Positions 34,571 through 44,197 of a stretch of DNA of 64,000 nucleotides are shown here, one piece after another; the first letter of the stretch is position 1, and each line of letters starts with the position of its first letter. The notes below the pieces were generated by a model. It saw only the letters and a list, made by a program, of their open reading frames with translations, was not told the origin of the DNA and made no database searches. The position numbers and the translations under genes are program-made. This stretch comes from CALVGQ01 sp964368495 (GTDB lineage Bacteria; Bacillota_I; Bacilli_A; Erysipelotrichales; Erysipelotrichaceae), in assembly GCA_964368495.1 (NCBI GenBank), contig CAYJAJ010000008.1:4519-68518 (forward strand). The letters are read 5' to 3'.

Positions 34571-35310
34571 TGATTGTTTTTTAATTCATACATACAGATT
34601 CCAGCTGCTACTCCTACATTAAGCGATTCAAAATTTTCCATCTCAATGAATATTTTTTGATCACACACATCCAATACATCATTTGATACGCCTTGACCTT
34701 CATTACCTAAAACAATCACAAATTTATTTTGTTTTTTAATGTTTTTTAAGTTTGTTGCTTCATGAAGTGAAGTTCCAAACACTTTAAAATTTTCTTGTTT
34801 TAGTTCTTTTATCTTTTCAATCAAATCATCTTGAAATATAGCGATATGAAACACCGCTCCTTGTGTTGAACGTATGCATTTATCATTATAAATATCGACA
34901 CACTTTTTTGAAAGCACGATAAAATCATAACCAAAACTTACTGCAGTTCTTATGATTGTCCCCATATTTCCCGGGTCTTGGATATCATCCAATAACAAGC
35001 CACAGTTTTTTCTTTTAAGTTCTTTTGATTTTTGATTACAAACGGCAATCATTGTGATGTTGGATTGATTTGTACTGAGTTTATTAAGCACAGCCTGACT
35101 AACATAAATACACTCAATAACATCAGAAAAAGGATTTTTTAAATCCTTAAGTATGAATAGTTTATCCACTACATTTGCACGGAGTGCTTCATCAATGAGA
35201 TGTTCTCCTTCAATCAAAAATTGCTTTGTTTCATCGCGATTTTTTTTTGTATGTAGTTTGCATAATTTTTTAATTCGCTCATTTTGAAGCGATTCAATAA
35301 TTTCACTCAT
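34567..35310 (-). CDS. SpoU/TrmH-family RNA 2'-O-methyltransferase
   Basis: The 247-residue SPOUT methylase has the motifs DDIQDPGNMGTIIRTA, VVLGNEGQGVS-like FVIVLGNEGQGVSNDV and SLNVGVAAGICMYE. It resembles RlmB/TrmH-like enzymes acting on rRNA. It overlaps the upstream SDR by eight bases, and its stop overlaps the convergent AraC gene end. Confidence 0.9.
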   Translation of the reverse strand: MSEIIESLQNERIKKLCKLHTKKNRDETKQFLIEGEHLIDEALRANVVDKLFILKDLKNPFSDVIECIYVSQAVLNKLSTNQSNITMIAVCNQKSKELKRKNCGLLLDDIQDPGNMGTIIRTAVSFGYDFIVLSKKCVDIYNDKCIRSTQGAVFHIAIFQDDLIEKIKELKQENFKVFGTSLHEATNLKNIKKQNKFVIVLGNEGQGVSNDVLDVCDQKIFIEMENFESLNVGVAAGICMYELKNNH

Positions 35311-36034
35311 AATTCCAACCCTCATCACCATGATAAATCATTTTTGCACTCATTCCGCCATCAACATTAAGTATTGTTGCATTAACAAAATCATTGTTTT
35401 TATCTTTTAAATAACGTACTGCTTTAACAATATCAAAAACAGTTCCTACTCTAGAGGATGGATGTTGATTTTTATCCTCATTTGAGCAATCATAATTCAC
35501 TGTATCAATCCACCCTGGAGCAATGCAGTTCACTCTACAAATCCCTTGTAAAGACATGGCCATAGCTCTAGTAAGTGCCTCAATTGCCCCTTTTGCAGCA
35601 CTATAGCTTTCTGTATCCTTTTGACTTTGTCTAGCACGTGTGCTGCTTATATTGATAATATTAGCATGACTAGAGAAGTGATTTTTAAACTTCAACGCTA
35701 AAAAATAAGGCGCGCTCACACCAGTAAACAACACTTCATTAAACTGTTCATAGCTACATTCACTTAGTAAACCATGATTTGTAAAACAGGCATTGTTGAT
35801 AATTAAATCTATTTTTTCATTTTTGCTTACTATTTCTTGAACCACTTTTTCTAAATCTTCTTTTACAGCTAAATTTGCAACAATGAACTGATGAGGTTTT
35901 ATTGTTGTCCTTTCAAGCCTATTCAACTGTTTTTCATTTTTATCTATACCATAAACAAAAAAACCTTCATCAAGTAAATCATTGAGTATCGCATTCCCTA
36001 TTCCTTGAGCACATCCTGTAACTATCGCAATCAT
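35303..36034 (-). CDS. Short-chain dehydrogenase/reductase
   Basis: The 243-residue product has the SDR cofactor motif TGCAQGIGNAI, the INNACF (NNAG-like) motif and the catalytic YSAAKGA. The substrate is unknown. ATG 36034 is preferred over an in-frame GTG because AGAGGTG lies 6 bases upstream. Confidence 0.88.
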   Translation of the reverse strand: MIAIVTGCAQGIGNAILNDLLDEGFFVYGIDKNEKQLNRLERTTIKPHQFIVANLAVKEDLEKVVQEIVSKNEKIDLIINNACFTNHGLLSECSYEQFNEVLFTGVSAPYFLALKFKNHFSSHANIINISSTRARQSQKDTESYSAAKGAIEALTRAMAMSLQGICRVNCIAPGWIDTVNYDCSNEDKNQHPSSRVGTVFDIVKAVRYLKDKNNDFVNATILNVDGGMSAKMIYHGDEGWNYE

Positions 36035-36079
36035 TGACTTCACCTCTATTGTGTATAGTTTATCACAATATACACAAAT

Positions 36080-36802
36080 TCATCGAGCATTTTTATATAT
36101 TTTTCCATTCTCTAAAGAAATATTTTTGGCGGCGAACATTTGTGATACAGTAACTAATTGATACCCATCATCAATTAATTGTTTAACAAGGATTTCAGTT
36201 GCCTTTACAGTATGATCATTCATGTCATGCATTAAAATAATATCACCATCTTGAACCTGTTTCATTACTTCATTAACAATATTATCAATACTTAAGGAAG
36301 TCCAATCTTTTGTATCAATCGACCATTTAATTATTGGGTATGGAATTGTTTCTTCTAATCTACTGTTGGTATTTCCAAAGGGTGGGCGGGCTATTTTTGG
36401 AAGACTTTCGGCATTCAAAATTTGAAGCAATGCATCGTTACTTGCATTTAATTGATCAAGCATTTCTTTTTCACTTAATGCCGTTAAATCTTTATGCCCA
36501 TATGTGTGATTTCCTATTTCACACCCTAGATTGTCGATTCTCTTTATAATCGTTGAATGATTTAGCACCCGTGCACCCAACACAAAAAAAGTCGCTTTAG
36601 CATCATACTTCTCAAGCACATCAAGGATTTGCATCGTTACAGTTTCATGGGGCCCATCATCGTAAGTAATCGCAACCATTGGTTTATCATCTCCAATCAA
36701 GGTTGGATCGCTTGTAAACAATGGTTCTTCTTCATGTAAAAAATAAATAAGTACTATACACAACAACAAAGATGAAGCTAAATATAAAACTATTTTTCTC
36801 AT
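36080..36802 (-). CDS. Polysaccharide deacetylase
   Basis: The 240-residue product has an N-terminal membrane anchor (about residues 4-22) and a NodB domain: TYDDGPHE, GNHTYGHKDL with the metal His pair, and RPPFGNTNSR. It probably removes N-acetyl groups from peptidoglycan or another envelope polymer. In a spore former, a PdaA-like role is possible but not shown. Confidence 0.88.
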   Translation of the reverse strand: MRKIVLYLASSLLLCIVLIYFLHEEEPLFTSDPTLIGDDKPMVAITYDDGPHETVTMQILDVLEKYDAKATFFVLGARVLNHSTIIKRIDNLGCEIGNHTYGHKDLTALSEKEMLDQLNASNDALLQILNAESLPKIARPPFGNTNSRLEETIPYPIIKWSIDTKDWTSLSIDNIVNEVMKQVQDGDIILMHDMNDHTVKATEILVKQLIDDGYQLVTVSQMFAAKNISLENGKIYKNAR

Positions 36803-36849
36803 CGTTACACCTCAATAAAATATATGAATAAAACTGATCCCTCATAACA

Positions 36850-36882
36850 AAAAAACTGCTCATCTATTAGATAAGCAGTTTT
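36850..36882 (-). terminator. Terminator after the P-loop protein gene
   Basis: AAAACTGCT/AGCAGTTTT arms with an inner ATCT/AGAT pair and a T run on the minus strand. Confidence 0.8.
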
Positions 36883-36885
36883 ACT

Positions 36886-38580
36886 TTATTTTTTTATTTG
36901 TTCAAGAAGTTCTTTTGCAGCATCAATTAAGCCATCATCGCCTTTATTTTCAAGCCCTAAACAAGTATAAATTTCACCAATAAACACATTGTTTTCTTTT
37001 AGTTTATTAAACATTTCATCAATAATTAACAAACACTCATTTTCTTTTTGCATTGGACCAAATGGATTCGCAAAAAACGTTGTTGATAATCCTTTTTCCT
37101 GTGTCGTACCTAATGCAAATCGTTTCCCTTCAATAAAAACTTGTTTAGCCTCATCTAAGTCCTTAATCTCTTTTAAACCACGCTTGTCAGTGTAGTTGTT
37201 TGCATATAAAAACATATCAATTTTGTGATCTTTCACTACGACATCATAAGGTGTACAAGGAAGGCATACACGAGCATTTAATGTTTCAGGATTAAAGAAA
37301 ATAGAACGATCTAAATCACGATATGTGCTTCCTTTATCTAAATCATCTAATCTTACAAACGCTCCAATTTCAGTTCCTTTTGCATAAATTTCATTCTCTT
37401 TTAAGTACATTGAACCCATATCATCAAACACAACTTCATTTCCTACGATTTCATCAGTTGCATACGTTGTAAGTGCTTCAATTGTTTCTGATTTTCCAGC
37501 ACCAGAATCACCAATTAGCACAATCCCTTTGCGTGTACCGTCTTTTAACTGTAGGTTAATCATTGCCCCATGTAATGGCAACCAATTTTTTCTCATTACT
37601 GCTAAATTATGAAGTGTCAATGTCATTTTCTTTAAATAACCAAAATATTCAATTTTATCAGCATAAGACACTTTTCCAACCCAACAATTATTTGTTTGAT
37701 CATGGTAAAATACAGTGTCATCTTTTTCATCTTGATTTCCAAAAAGCAAAATCATATCCGGATTGTTGTTTGCACAGTCATCAGCACTTGCCAACTCAAA
37801 TAAATTCGCCAATGCAATTGCGCTACTTGTAAAATCACGATGAAAATAAATATAACATAGTAAATCTCCAACTTTACATGGATAACACATCCATGATTCA
37901 GCATTTCCACTAAACTCTGTTATTGGATTTAAATCACACTCTGTAAACATCCCGTGTCTTTTATTTGATTTTGGATGAATGATAAGTGGCGTTCTAAGCA
38001 TAACACGACTGATAAAAGGAATATCTTTTAAGCAGTCATATTCCGTTGGCAATAATCGTGGAAACTGTCTCAACAGCAATGAAGCATTTGTTCCAGCTTG
38101 AAGTTGTCTATAAATACGATTTTTTGATCCTTGGATTTTTTCTTGTATTGTGCGATAAAAGTTTAAAACCATTTTATTATAATCATCATCTGCATCTAAA
38201 AAGTTCGCTAATTGAAGACCCAGTTCATTCCCTGTAAAAATAAGAGAGACACGTTGTAATCCTCTCCAATACGAATAACAATCCTCTACAATTGATAACA
38301 ATCGTTGGCGATCATTAAAATACGGATGCTTGATTTCATCAATATCAAGGACAAGTAGCACTTTTATAAAACGCACAATGTCTTTTTTTGCTTCTTCAAG
38401 TGGTAAATCACGCACTAACCACATACAATTTTCAGGATTGTTTATGGCGTAGTTTTTTAAAAATGCGGCTAAAAAAGTTTCAAAACTTGACGATGATAAC
38501 AATTCATTACTTGTTCTATAATAGGCTTTTGTGTAATTAATAAGAGCAAGGTTACGATTTAAATACAATGTTTCATTCAT
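36886..38580 (-). CDS. HprK/PEPCK-like P-loop protein of unknown role
   Basis: The 564-residue product has an unrecognised N-terminal 330 residues. A C-terminal nucleotide-binding domain follows: GDSGAGKSE (357-365), VVFDDMGS (Asp386, Asp387) and GTTQEKGLSTTFFANPFG near the end. The P-loop is nearly that of HPr kinase/phosphorylase (GDSGxGKSE), while the C-terminal region and the size recall PEP carboxykinase. HprK is about 310 residues and PckA lacks such an N-terminus, so this may be a separate branch of the fold. Its start overlaps the TrmH gene stop by four bases, suggesting coupled expression. Confidence 0.6.
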   Translation of the reverse strand: MNETLYLNRNLALINYTKAYYRTSNELLSSSSFETFLAAFLKNYAINNPENCMWLVRDLPLEEAKKDIVRFIKVLLVLDIDEIKHPYFNDRQRLLSIVEDCYSYWRGLQRVSLIFTGNELGLQLANFLDADDDYNKMVLNFYRTIQEKIQGSKNRIYRQLQAGTNASLLLRQFPRLLPTEYDCLKDIPFISRVMLRTPLIIHPKSNKRHGMFTECDLNPITEFSGNAESWMCYPCKVGDLLCYIYFHRDFTSSAIALANLFELASADDCANNNPDMILLFGNQDEKDDTVFYHDQTNNCWVGKVSYADKIEYFGYLKKMTLTLHNLAVMRKNWLPLHGAMINLQLKDGTRKGIVLIGDSGAGKSETIEALTTYATDEIVGNEVVFDDMGSMYLKENEIYAKGTEIGAFVRLDDLDKGSTYRDLDRSIFFNPETLNARVCLPCTPYDVVVKDHKIDMFLYANNYTDKRGLKEIKDLDEAKQVFIEGKRFALGTTQEKGLSTTFFANPFGPMQKENECLLIIDEMFNKLKENNVFIGEIYTCLGLENKGDDGLIDAAKELLEQIKK

Positions 38581-39305
38581 TTTATTTTCCTCCTTTGTCG
38601 TACAACCTCAAAGCTAAGTGCAGCAATGGCACTGGATGCATTTAAAGCATTTTTAAATTCATTTGCGTAGGGTATATATATGTTTTGGTCACTTTGCTTT
38701 AAAACATCTTTACTTAATCCACGCATTTCTCCACCTATAGCCAATAAAATCGGTTGATTTAACTCAGCATCGTAGTATTCAATCGCATCTTTTCTCATTG
38801 CGCTATAGCTAACACATCCTTTTTCCTTACACTGATTGATTGCTTCAACCATGTTATCAACAAAACAACAGTTAATGTATTCATATGCGCCAGCACTGGA
38901 TTTAGTGATAATATGTTCAACATTACTCCAATCACGACGATTAAGTATTACCCCACTACAACCTGCAGAATACAGTGTTCTAAAGGCATACCCTAAATTA
39001 AATGGATCTTCAATTCCTTCTAATATTGCCACAAAAGGCAACTTTTCTTTAAGACAATCTGCAACACTTTGAAGTTTACGTTGTTTTGCAAAACAAATTA
39101 CACCACCATGTGTCTTGCCAGTCGCAACTTCATCAATTTCTTGACGTGTTTTATAAAGTACTTTTACTTTTTTTTCTTTTGCCTTACTGCTAATATAATG
39201 AGTATCTCTATCTTTTTTCAATTTGTCAATCCATATTTCAATGACTTCTCGCCTATTTGCAAGTAGCACTGCTTTTACACTAACATTTCCTTCAAAACAA
39301 ATCAT
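38577..39305 (-). CDS. TrmH family RNA methyltransferase
   Basis: The 242-residue SPOUT methylase has ILEGIEDPFNLGYAFRTLYSAG, LAIGGEMRGLSKDVL and NALNASSAIAALSFE. It probably 2'-O-methylates a ribosomal or transfer RNA. It overlaps both neighbours by four bases. Confidence 0.88.
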   Translation of the reverse strand: MICFEGNVSVKAVLLANRREVIEIWIDKLKKDRDTHYISSKAKEKKVKVLYKTRQEIDEVATGKTHGGVICFAKQRKLQSVADCLKEKLPFVAILEGIEDPFNLGYAFRTLYSAGCSGVILNRRDWSNVEHIITKSSAGAYEYINCCFVDNMVEAINQCKEKGCVSYSAMRKDAIEYYDAELNQPILLAIGGEMRGLSKDVLKQSDQNIYIPYANEFKNALNASSAIAALSFEVVRQRRKIK

Positions 39306-40513
39306 GAATTCCCCCCTTTTCGAATCATATCCCCCTTAGTCACTTTAAAAGGTATTTTAACTTGTACTTCTTCCATCGGTTTATTGCATACAGTGATATT
39401 CTCGCAATCTTTGTTGAGGATACTTTCCACTACAAACTGTTCATTATCAATGTTTGGACCAAAAACTTCCATGTTGTTTCCTATTTCAAAATAATTACGC
39501 ACTTGTAGCAGTGCTGTTTTTGTTTCTTCTTCATAGTCTAATACAAGTGCTAAAAATTCATGAGTAACCCCAGCACCATTAATACCATAAAGATGATCTT
39601 GATGATTAGGAATTCTTTGTAAGAATCCAAAAGATGTCGGACGGTTTTCAGCCTTTAGAAATTCATTTGTATAATATTCAATTCTCTCTTTTGATAAAGA
39701 TAACCCAGTTTCATTCACTTCATCAATTAACTTACGATACGTTTTAACAACTGTTGCTACATAGTAAGCACTTTTCATTCTTCCCTCAATCTTTAAACTA
39801 GCAACTCCAGCTTTCATCATTTTGTCAATGAAACTAAACGCTAATAAATCTTTAGAGCTCATAGAAAAGGGACACTCTTCTTTACTAATTACTTTTCCAT
39901 CTTTAAGTAAATGATATTTCCAACGACAACTTTGAGCACAGCCACCACGATTAGCATCTCTTAAAGTCATCACATTACTCAATGTACATCGTCCAGAATA
40001 ATTGACACACATTCCTCCATGAATAAAGGCTTCAATTTCTAATGGAGATTCTTTAGTTATTGTTTCAATTTCCTCCATACTGCATTCTCTACCTAACACA
40101 ACACGATCAACACCAAACGATTTGTAAAATTCAACACAATTCAAATTGGTGCTCGACATCTGTGTGCTTAAATGTACTTCAAGTTTTGGTGCTACTTTCT
40201 TGGCAATTTTTACAATCGCAAGTGAAGCAACAATAATCGCCTTTACACCAATCTTCTCCAGTGTCTTTAGATATTCTTCAATCCCCTGTAAATCCTCATC
40301 ATGAGGGATAATATTCACAGTCACATGAATCACTGCTTGATGCATTCTTGCAAAATCAACTGCTTCTTTAATATCTTCTATTTCAAAATTGCTTGATCTT
40401 GAGCGAAGAGAAAAACGCTTTCCACCGATGTACACTGCATCAGCACCATAAGCAATGGCCACTTTAGCTCGATTCAAATCCCCTGCTGGAGCTAATAATT
40501 CAATCTTTCTCAT
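39302..40513 (-). CDS. U32 family peptidase-like protein (TrhP-type)
   Basis: The 403-residue product has the U32 signature IEAFIHGGMCVNYSGRC and ELLAPAGDLNRAKVAIAYGADAVYIGG, split at the N-terminus. Homologues (YrrO/TrhP2, YegQ) carry out tRNA U34 hydroxylation rather than proteolysis. ATG 40513 is chosen over the longer frame because the longer form would overlap the previous gene; the ribosome site GTAGGTG is weak. Confidence 0.88.
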   Translation of the reverse strand: MRKIELLAPAGDLNRAKVAIAYGADAVYIGGKRFSLRSRSSNFEIEDIKEAVDFARMHQAVIHVTVNIIPHDEDLQGIEEYLKTLEKIGVKAIIVASLAIVKIAKKVAPKLEVHLSTQMSSTNLNCVEFYKSFGVDRVVLGRECSMEEIETITKESPLEIEAFIHGGMCVNYSGRCTLSNVMTLRDANRGGCAQSCRWKYHLLKDGKVISKEECPFSMSSKDLLAFSFIDKMMKAGVASLKIEGRMKSAYYVATVVKTYRKLIDEVNETGLSLSKERIEYYTNEFLKAENRPTSFGFLQRIPNHQDHLYGINGAGVTHEFLALVLDYEEETKTALLQVRNYFEIGNNMEVFGPNIDNEQFVVESILNKDCENITVCNKPMEEVQVKIPFKVTKGDMIRKGGNS

Positions 40514-40521
40514 CTGTTCAC

Positions 40522-41403
40522 CTACTTCACTAAATTTGTTTTTTGATACATAAATCCTAATGTGCAATTACATTCTGGATAAGCTTCATTAATTTCTTCC
40601 CTTAATACATCACCATCTTTATTTTGATCATTGAATGCCTTTAAGCAAGTAATAAAAGCTTCTTCACTCATAAAATTATTATTAAAATAAAAATCACTCA
40701 ACCCACACTCCCGAAGACATTTTAGCTCATCAAAAGCAGCCAAAGTATAATCACTGTAAATTGTAGTACCATACTCATCTTCTACAATAGGCATTTTGCC
40801 TTCTCTTGTGGTTTCAATTAAGTTTAGATTTTGTACATTTCTAACTTCTTCATCACTACGAATTTCATTTAAATAGTTCGATACTAAATAACGTTTAGAG
40901 TAAGACATTGGACTTCTTCCAAAGATTAAAGTCCCGACTTTAGATGAAACAGCCTTAGTGATATCCAAAATCTCATCCAAAGTGATTTCTTTAGAAATCA
41001 CAACACTTTGAATACCCAAATCAAGATAAGTTTGTACATCTAACGTATTGCACATTAACGTATCCGAATTATAGATTAACAAGTGTTCAATGTTTAATTT
41101 CTTCGCTTCAACAAAAATCATAGGATCACAGTATTCAATACTATCTACCTGCATTTCTTTGTATTCTTTTAATAAGCTAATCACTGTATGTTTATCCTCA
41201 TCAAAAAAAAGTCTATTCATCACAACTCCACATTTTAAGCCTAGTTGCTTGCAACCTTGATGAATTTCCCTTATTTTTTCAAGTGTGCATGTATAAGGTA
41301 TTCTTGTTGCTGAAAAAGAATCACCAACTAAAATTTTGGTAATGTTGTATTTTTTATAAATTTTTATATCACTTTTTTCTTTGTAGTAAGTTATCCAATC
41401 CAT
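40522..41403 (-). CDS. U32 peptidase-related partner protein (TrhP1-like)
   Basis: The 293-residue product resembles the smaller U32 partner: GVVMNRLFFDED, LLIYNSDTLMCNTLDVQ and LIFGRSPMSYSKRYL. In Bacillus the paired genes yrrN and yrrO serve prephenate-dependent tRNA hydroxylation; the adjacent larger U32 gene supports the same here. The function is inferred. Confidence 0.8.
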   Translation of the reverse strand: MDWITYYKEKSDIKIYKKYNITKILVGDSFSATRIPYTCTLEKIREIHQGCKQLGLKCGVVMNRLFFDEDKHTVISLLKEYKEMQVDSIEYCDPMIFVEAKKLNIEHLLIYNSDTLMCNTLDVQTYLDLGIQSVVISKEITLDEILDITKAVSSKVGTLIFGRSPMSYSKRYLVSNYLNEIRSDEEVRNVQNLNLIETTREGKMPIVEDEYGTTIYSDYTLAAFDELKCLRECGLSDFYFNNNFMSEEAFITCLKAFNDQNKDGDVLREEINEAYPECNCTLGFMYQKTNLVK

Positions 41404-41503
41404 AGTTACTCCTTCATATTAGTACTAGTTTACCTTATTTTAATCAAAACTACTACTGAATTTATTAGGATTTCTTATAATTCTCTAAACTACAATATTT
41501 TGT

Positions 41504-41509
41504 TATAAT
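41504..41509 (+). promoter_or_regulatory. Extended -10 of the HAD phosphatase gene
   Basis: TGT-TATAAT lies 27 bases before the start codon; no clear -35. Confidence 0.4.
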
Positions 41510-41535
41510 AAAATTATATTTTTTTGGAGGTCCTT

Positions 41536-42348
41536 ATGATTAACACTTTATTTATCGATTTAGATGGCACACTACTAAACAAAGATACCAAACTATCAAA
41601 GATCAATAATCAAGCCTTAAAACAAGCAATAAAACAAAATATAAACGTGGTATTAGTAAGTGGAAGACCCATAGGGTTTGTAAAACACATCGCTTCTTTA
41701 ATCGACCCTAAAGTACAATGTATTGGTTTTAATGGCGGTTATAGTGAAAATCTACTTTCGTTTCCAATCGACTTAGAAACTAGAAAAAAACTAGATAAAA
41801 TAATGAAAAAATATGATTTGTTAGTCATGCTTAAAACACTAGATCATGTTTATTCAAGTAAAGTTGTCATTGGAAATTTAATTTATCATGTAGAAGAAGA
41901 TAAAAAAATAGCTTTCGATGAATATGTGGAGATTGACACTTTATTAGATGAGACCGTCTACAAATACATTGGTCAATTCAATGAAGATACGCTTATTGAA
42001 GAAGTTAAACAAGATGTTGAGCCACTGCACCTAAACTTTACCATTTATCCTGATAGACAATTTGAATTCAATCATCCTCAAGCCAACAAAGGAGATGCCA
42101 TACGTACCTACTGCAAGCACCACAACCTCAATATTGAGAATTGTGCCTGCATTGGTGATAATGACAACGATATCAGTATGTTTAAATTAGGGGCATTTAA
42201 TATTGTCATGGCTAATGCCCAAAGCCACGTTAAACACTATGCACATTATGTTACACGCCATCACCATGAGGATGGTGTAGCTCATGTCGTAACAAAAATT
42301 TTAAACAACGAATTAAATTTAAGTTCTTGCCAAAAAATGATAAATTAA
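41536..42348 (+). CDS. HAD-superfamily Cof-type phosphatase
   Basis: The 270-residue product has motif I FIDLDGTLL (Asp8, Asp10), a C2 cap and CIGDNDNDISMFKLG. The substrate is unknown. Start 41536 has GGAGG 5 bases upstream; an in-frame TTG at 41524 lies before that site and is rejected. It is a paralogue of the 23016 gene. Confidence 0.88.
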   Translation: MINTLFIDLDGTLLNKDTKLSKINNQALKQAIKQNINVVLVSGRPIGFVKHIASLIDPKVQCIGFNGGYSENLLSFPIDLETRKKLDKIMKKYDLLVMLKTLDHVYSSKVVIGNLIYHVEEDKKIAFDEYVEIDTLLDETVYKYIGQFNEDTLIEEVKQDVEPLHLNFTIYPDRQFEFNHPQANKGDAIRTYCKHHNLNIENCACIGDNDNDISMFKLGAFNIVMANAQSHVKHYAHYVTRHHHEDGVAHVVTKILNNELNLSSCQKMIN

Positions 42349-42361
42349 GTATTATGAAATA

Positions 42362-42462
42362 GACAGAGTAGAGTTGTATGCGTTAAGTGCTAAGGTAACG
42401 GGGAGTTGTACTTTAGACGAAAAGAATGTTCTTGCGGTATATAGCTCGCATCCCACTGCAAT
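42362..42462 (+). ncRNA. THF riboswitch
   Basis: The conserved pieces of the folate-sensing THF-I element are present: AGAGTAG, then GCGTTAAGTGC, then GGGGAGTTGT, and the 3' GCATCCCACTGC segment. It stands directly before the folate transporter subunit gene, the usual target. Confidence 0.88.
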
Positions 42463-42471
42463 AAAAGAAAT

Positions 42472-42507
42472 AAACCTCTTTTTTGTATTGTGGAAAAGGA
42501 GGTTTTT
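42472..42507 (+). terminator. Terminator/sequestering hairpin of the THF riboswitch
   Basis: AAACCTC pairs with GAGGTTT, with an inner T/A stem. The 3' arm includes the folT ribosome site (GGAGG, 42498-42502) and ends in T residues, so folding could block both elongation and translation. Confidence 0.7.
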
Positions 42508-42510
42508 ATT

Positions 42511-43089
42511 ATGTTTCGATTTTTTACTCACGACTATTGGCAAACTGCCACTTCCAACACAAAAAACTTAAAAATGATGTCCATTTGTGCTTTGCTTATT
42601 GCCCTACAAATCGCTGTTTCAACATTGTACATTCCAATTGCTGAAAATTTACGAATTTACGGTACATTTTTTATTGTTGCCCTGTATTCTACTATTGGTG
42701 GGCCAATTTTAGCAGTTTGTAGTGCCTTTATTGCGGACACAATTGGCTTTTTAATTCACCCTACAGGTGCCTATTTTTTCGGATATACTTTATCTGCTAT
42801 GCTTGGTGCATTCATCTACTCATTATTTTTTTATAAAAGTAAAATTACAATCATCAAAATTATTGTTTGTAAACTCCTAGTCAATGTCTTAGTAAACGCA
42901 ACACTAGGCTCTTTATGGACAACTATTTTATACACAAAGGGCTTTTACTTTTATTTTAGTGCAAGTCTTACAAAAAATTTAATTTTACTTCCCTTTGAGT
43001 GCCTTTTACTTTATTTTGTATATAAAGCGTTGCTTCCGTACTTATATAAGAAAAAATTAGTAACTTCAAATAAAATTACTAATCTTTAA
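42511..43089 (+). CDS. folT: ECF transporter folate-binding subunit FolT
   Basis: The 192-residue S-component has six membrane helices, with the family segments ALLIALQIAVSTL, IYGTFFIVALYSTIGGPI and NVLVNATLGSLWTTILY. It binds folate for uptake with the shared EcfAA'T module, which is not in this window. ATG 42511 is preceded by AAAGGAGG. The THF riboswitch controls it. Its end overlaps the convergent CapA stop by four bases. Confidence 0.92.
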   Translation: MFRFFTHDYWQTATSNTKNLKMMSICALLIALQIAVSTLYIPIAENLRIYGTFFIVALYSTIGGPILAVCSAFIADTIGFLIHPTGAYFFGYTLSAMLGAFIYSLFFYKSKITIIKIIVCKLLVNVLVNATLGSLWTTILYTKGFYFYFSASLTKNLILLPFECLLLYFVYKALLPYLYKKKLVTSNKITNL

Positions 43090-44183
43090 TATATACCACC
43101 AATGATGATATCATCATTGCCCTCTTTTATTACTTGAATGTAATCATCATATATTTCTTGATAAGATTCATCTAATTCATCAAATGTTTTTAAATGCAAG
43201 TTTTGATAACTTTCATCGTAATATGTAAATATTAAATCCGCTTTAGGATTTTTTATTTTGATGATGTCTTTTCCTTTTGCCGTTGTTTTTTCAATCTTCA
43301 CTGCTCCCATTAATCCAACAGTACGCGGAATCCCATCTTGAGCAGAGATTAGATTACCTAAAGAATAGTAAACTAGTGTATCATCGATCCATGTAACTGG
43401 TTGGATGACATGAGGATGATGACCAATCACGATATCCACATCCAAATCCGCTAAAAATTCAGCCATTTCAACTTGAGTTGTTGTGGGTGTATGTGTGTAT
43501 TCAGATCCCCAGTGCATTGAGACAAGAAGCAAATCAACTTGGTTGCGAACTTTCTTAATGTCCTCTTCTAACATTTCTTTGGTATAAATATTGACTAAAT
43601 GTTCTTTCCCACTTGGAGCAACAAGTCCATTGGCCCCATACGTATACGCTAACAGTGTATAGCTAATCCCGTTGATTTCACGTATATCAATTTCATCTCT
43701 ATGTTCCCATGAAACATACGAACCAGCAGTCATGACTTGTTCATGATTTTGCCAGTATTCATAGGAACGAAGAATTGCTTCTTCTCCTCTATCCAGTGTG
43801 TGATTATTGGCAAGTGATACTAAATTAAATCCATATTTAACCATAGTATCTCCAAACTCTTGTGGCGAATTGAATCTTGGGTAAGTGGATAACCCTAATT
43901 CTGTTCCTCCTAAGATTGTTTCTTGATTATAAAAATTAAGATCATATTCTGAAGTAATTGGTTCTAATCGTTTCAACATAGCCTCAAAATCATATTCATC
44001 GTTTTCATTTTTAGCTTGATGGTACACTGCACCATGCAACAATGCATCTCCTACCATAAACATATTTATAGTGGATGTGTCATTGCTTTTATTTGGTGTT
44101 TCTGGCACAGTAAAAATCATTTCATTATTACTACAACCGACACATAAGATTAAAACACAAAATGATACAAAGATTTTTTTCAT
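43086..44183 (-). CDS. CapA-family lipoprotein
   Basis: The 365-residue product has a lipoprotein signal (LILCVGC) and a metallophosphatase-like CapA/PgsA domain: MVGDALLHG, SLANNHTLDRGEE, LLVSMHWGSEYT and DIVIGHHPHVIQ. Homologues act in poly-gamma-glutamate capsule export, but no pgsBC is nearby and many members are of unknown role. Start 44183 has AGGAG upstream. Confidence 0.85.
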   Translation of the reverse strand: MKKIFVSFCVLILCVGCSNNEMIFTVPETPNKSNDTSTINMFMVGDALLHGAVYHQAKNENDEYDFEAMLKRLEPITSEYDLNFYNQETILGGTELGLSTYPRFNSPQEFGDTMVKYGFNLVSLANNHTLDRGEEAILRSYEYWQNHEQVMTAGSYVSWEHRDEIDIREINGISYTLLAYTYGANGLVAPSGKEHLVNIYTKEMLEEDIKKVRNQVDLLLVSMHWGSEYTHTPTTTQVEMAEFLADLDVDIVIGHHPHVIQPVTWIDDTLVYYSLGNLISAQDGIPRTVGLMGAVKIEKTTAKGKDIIKIKNPKADLIFTYYDESYQNLHLKTFDELDESYQEIYDDYIQVIKEGNDDIIIGGIY

Positions 44184-44197
44184 ACTCACTCTCCTAT

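Noticed and set aside
42352..42543. A 63-codon minus-strand frame before folT
   Set aside because: It covers the THF riboswitch on the other strand and has no supporting site or family.
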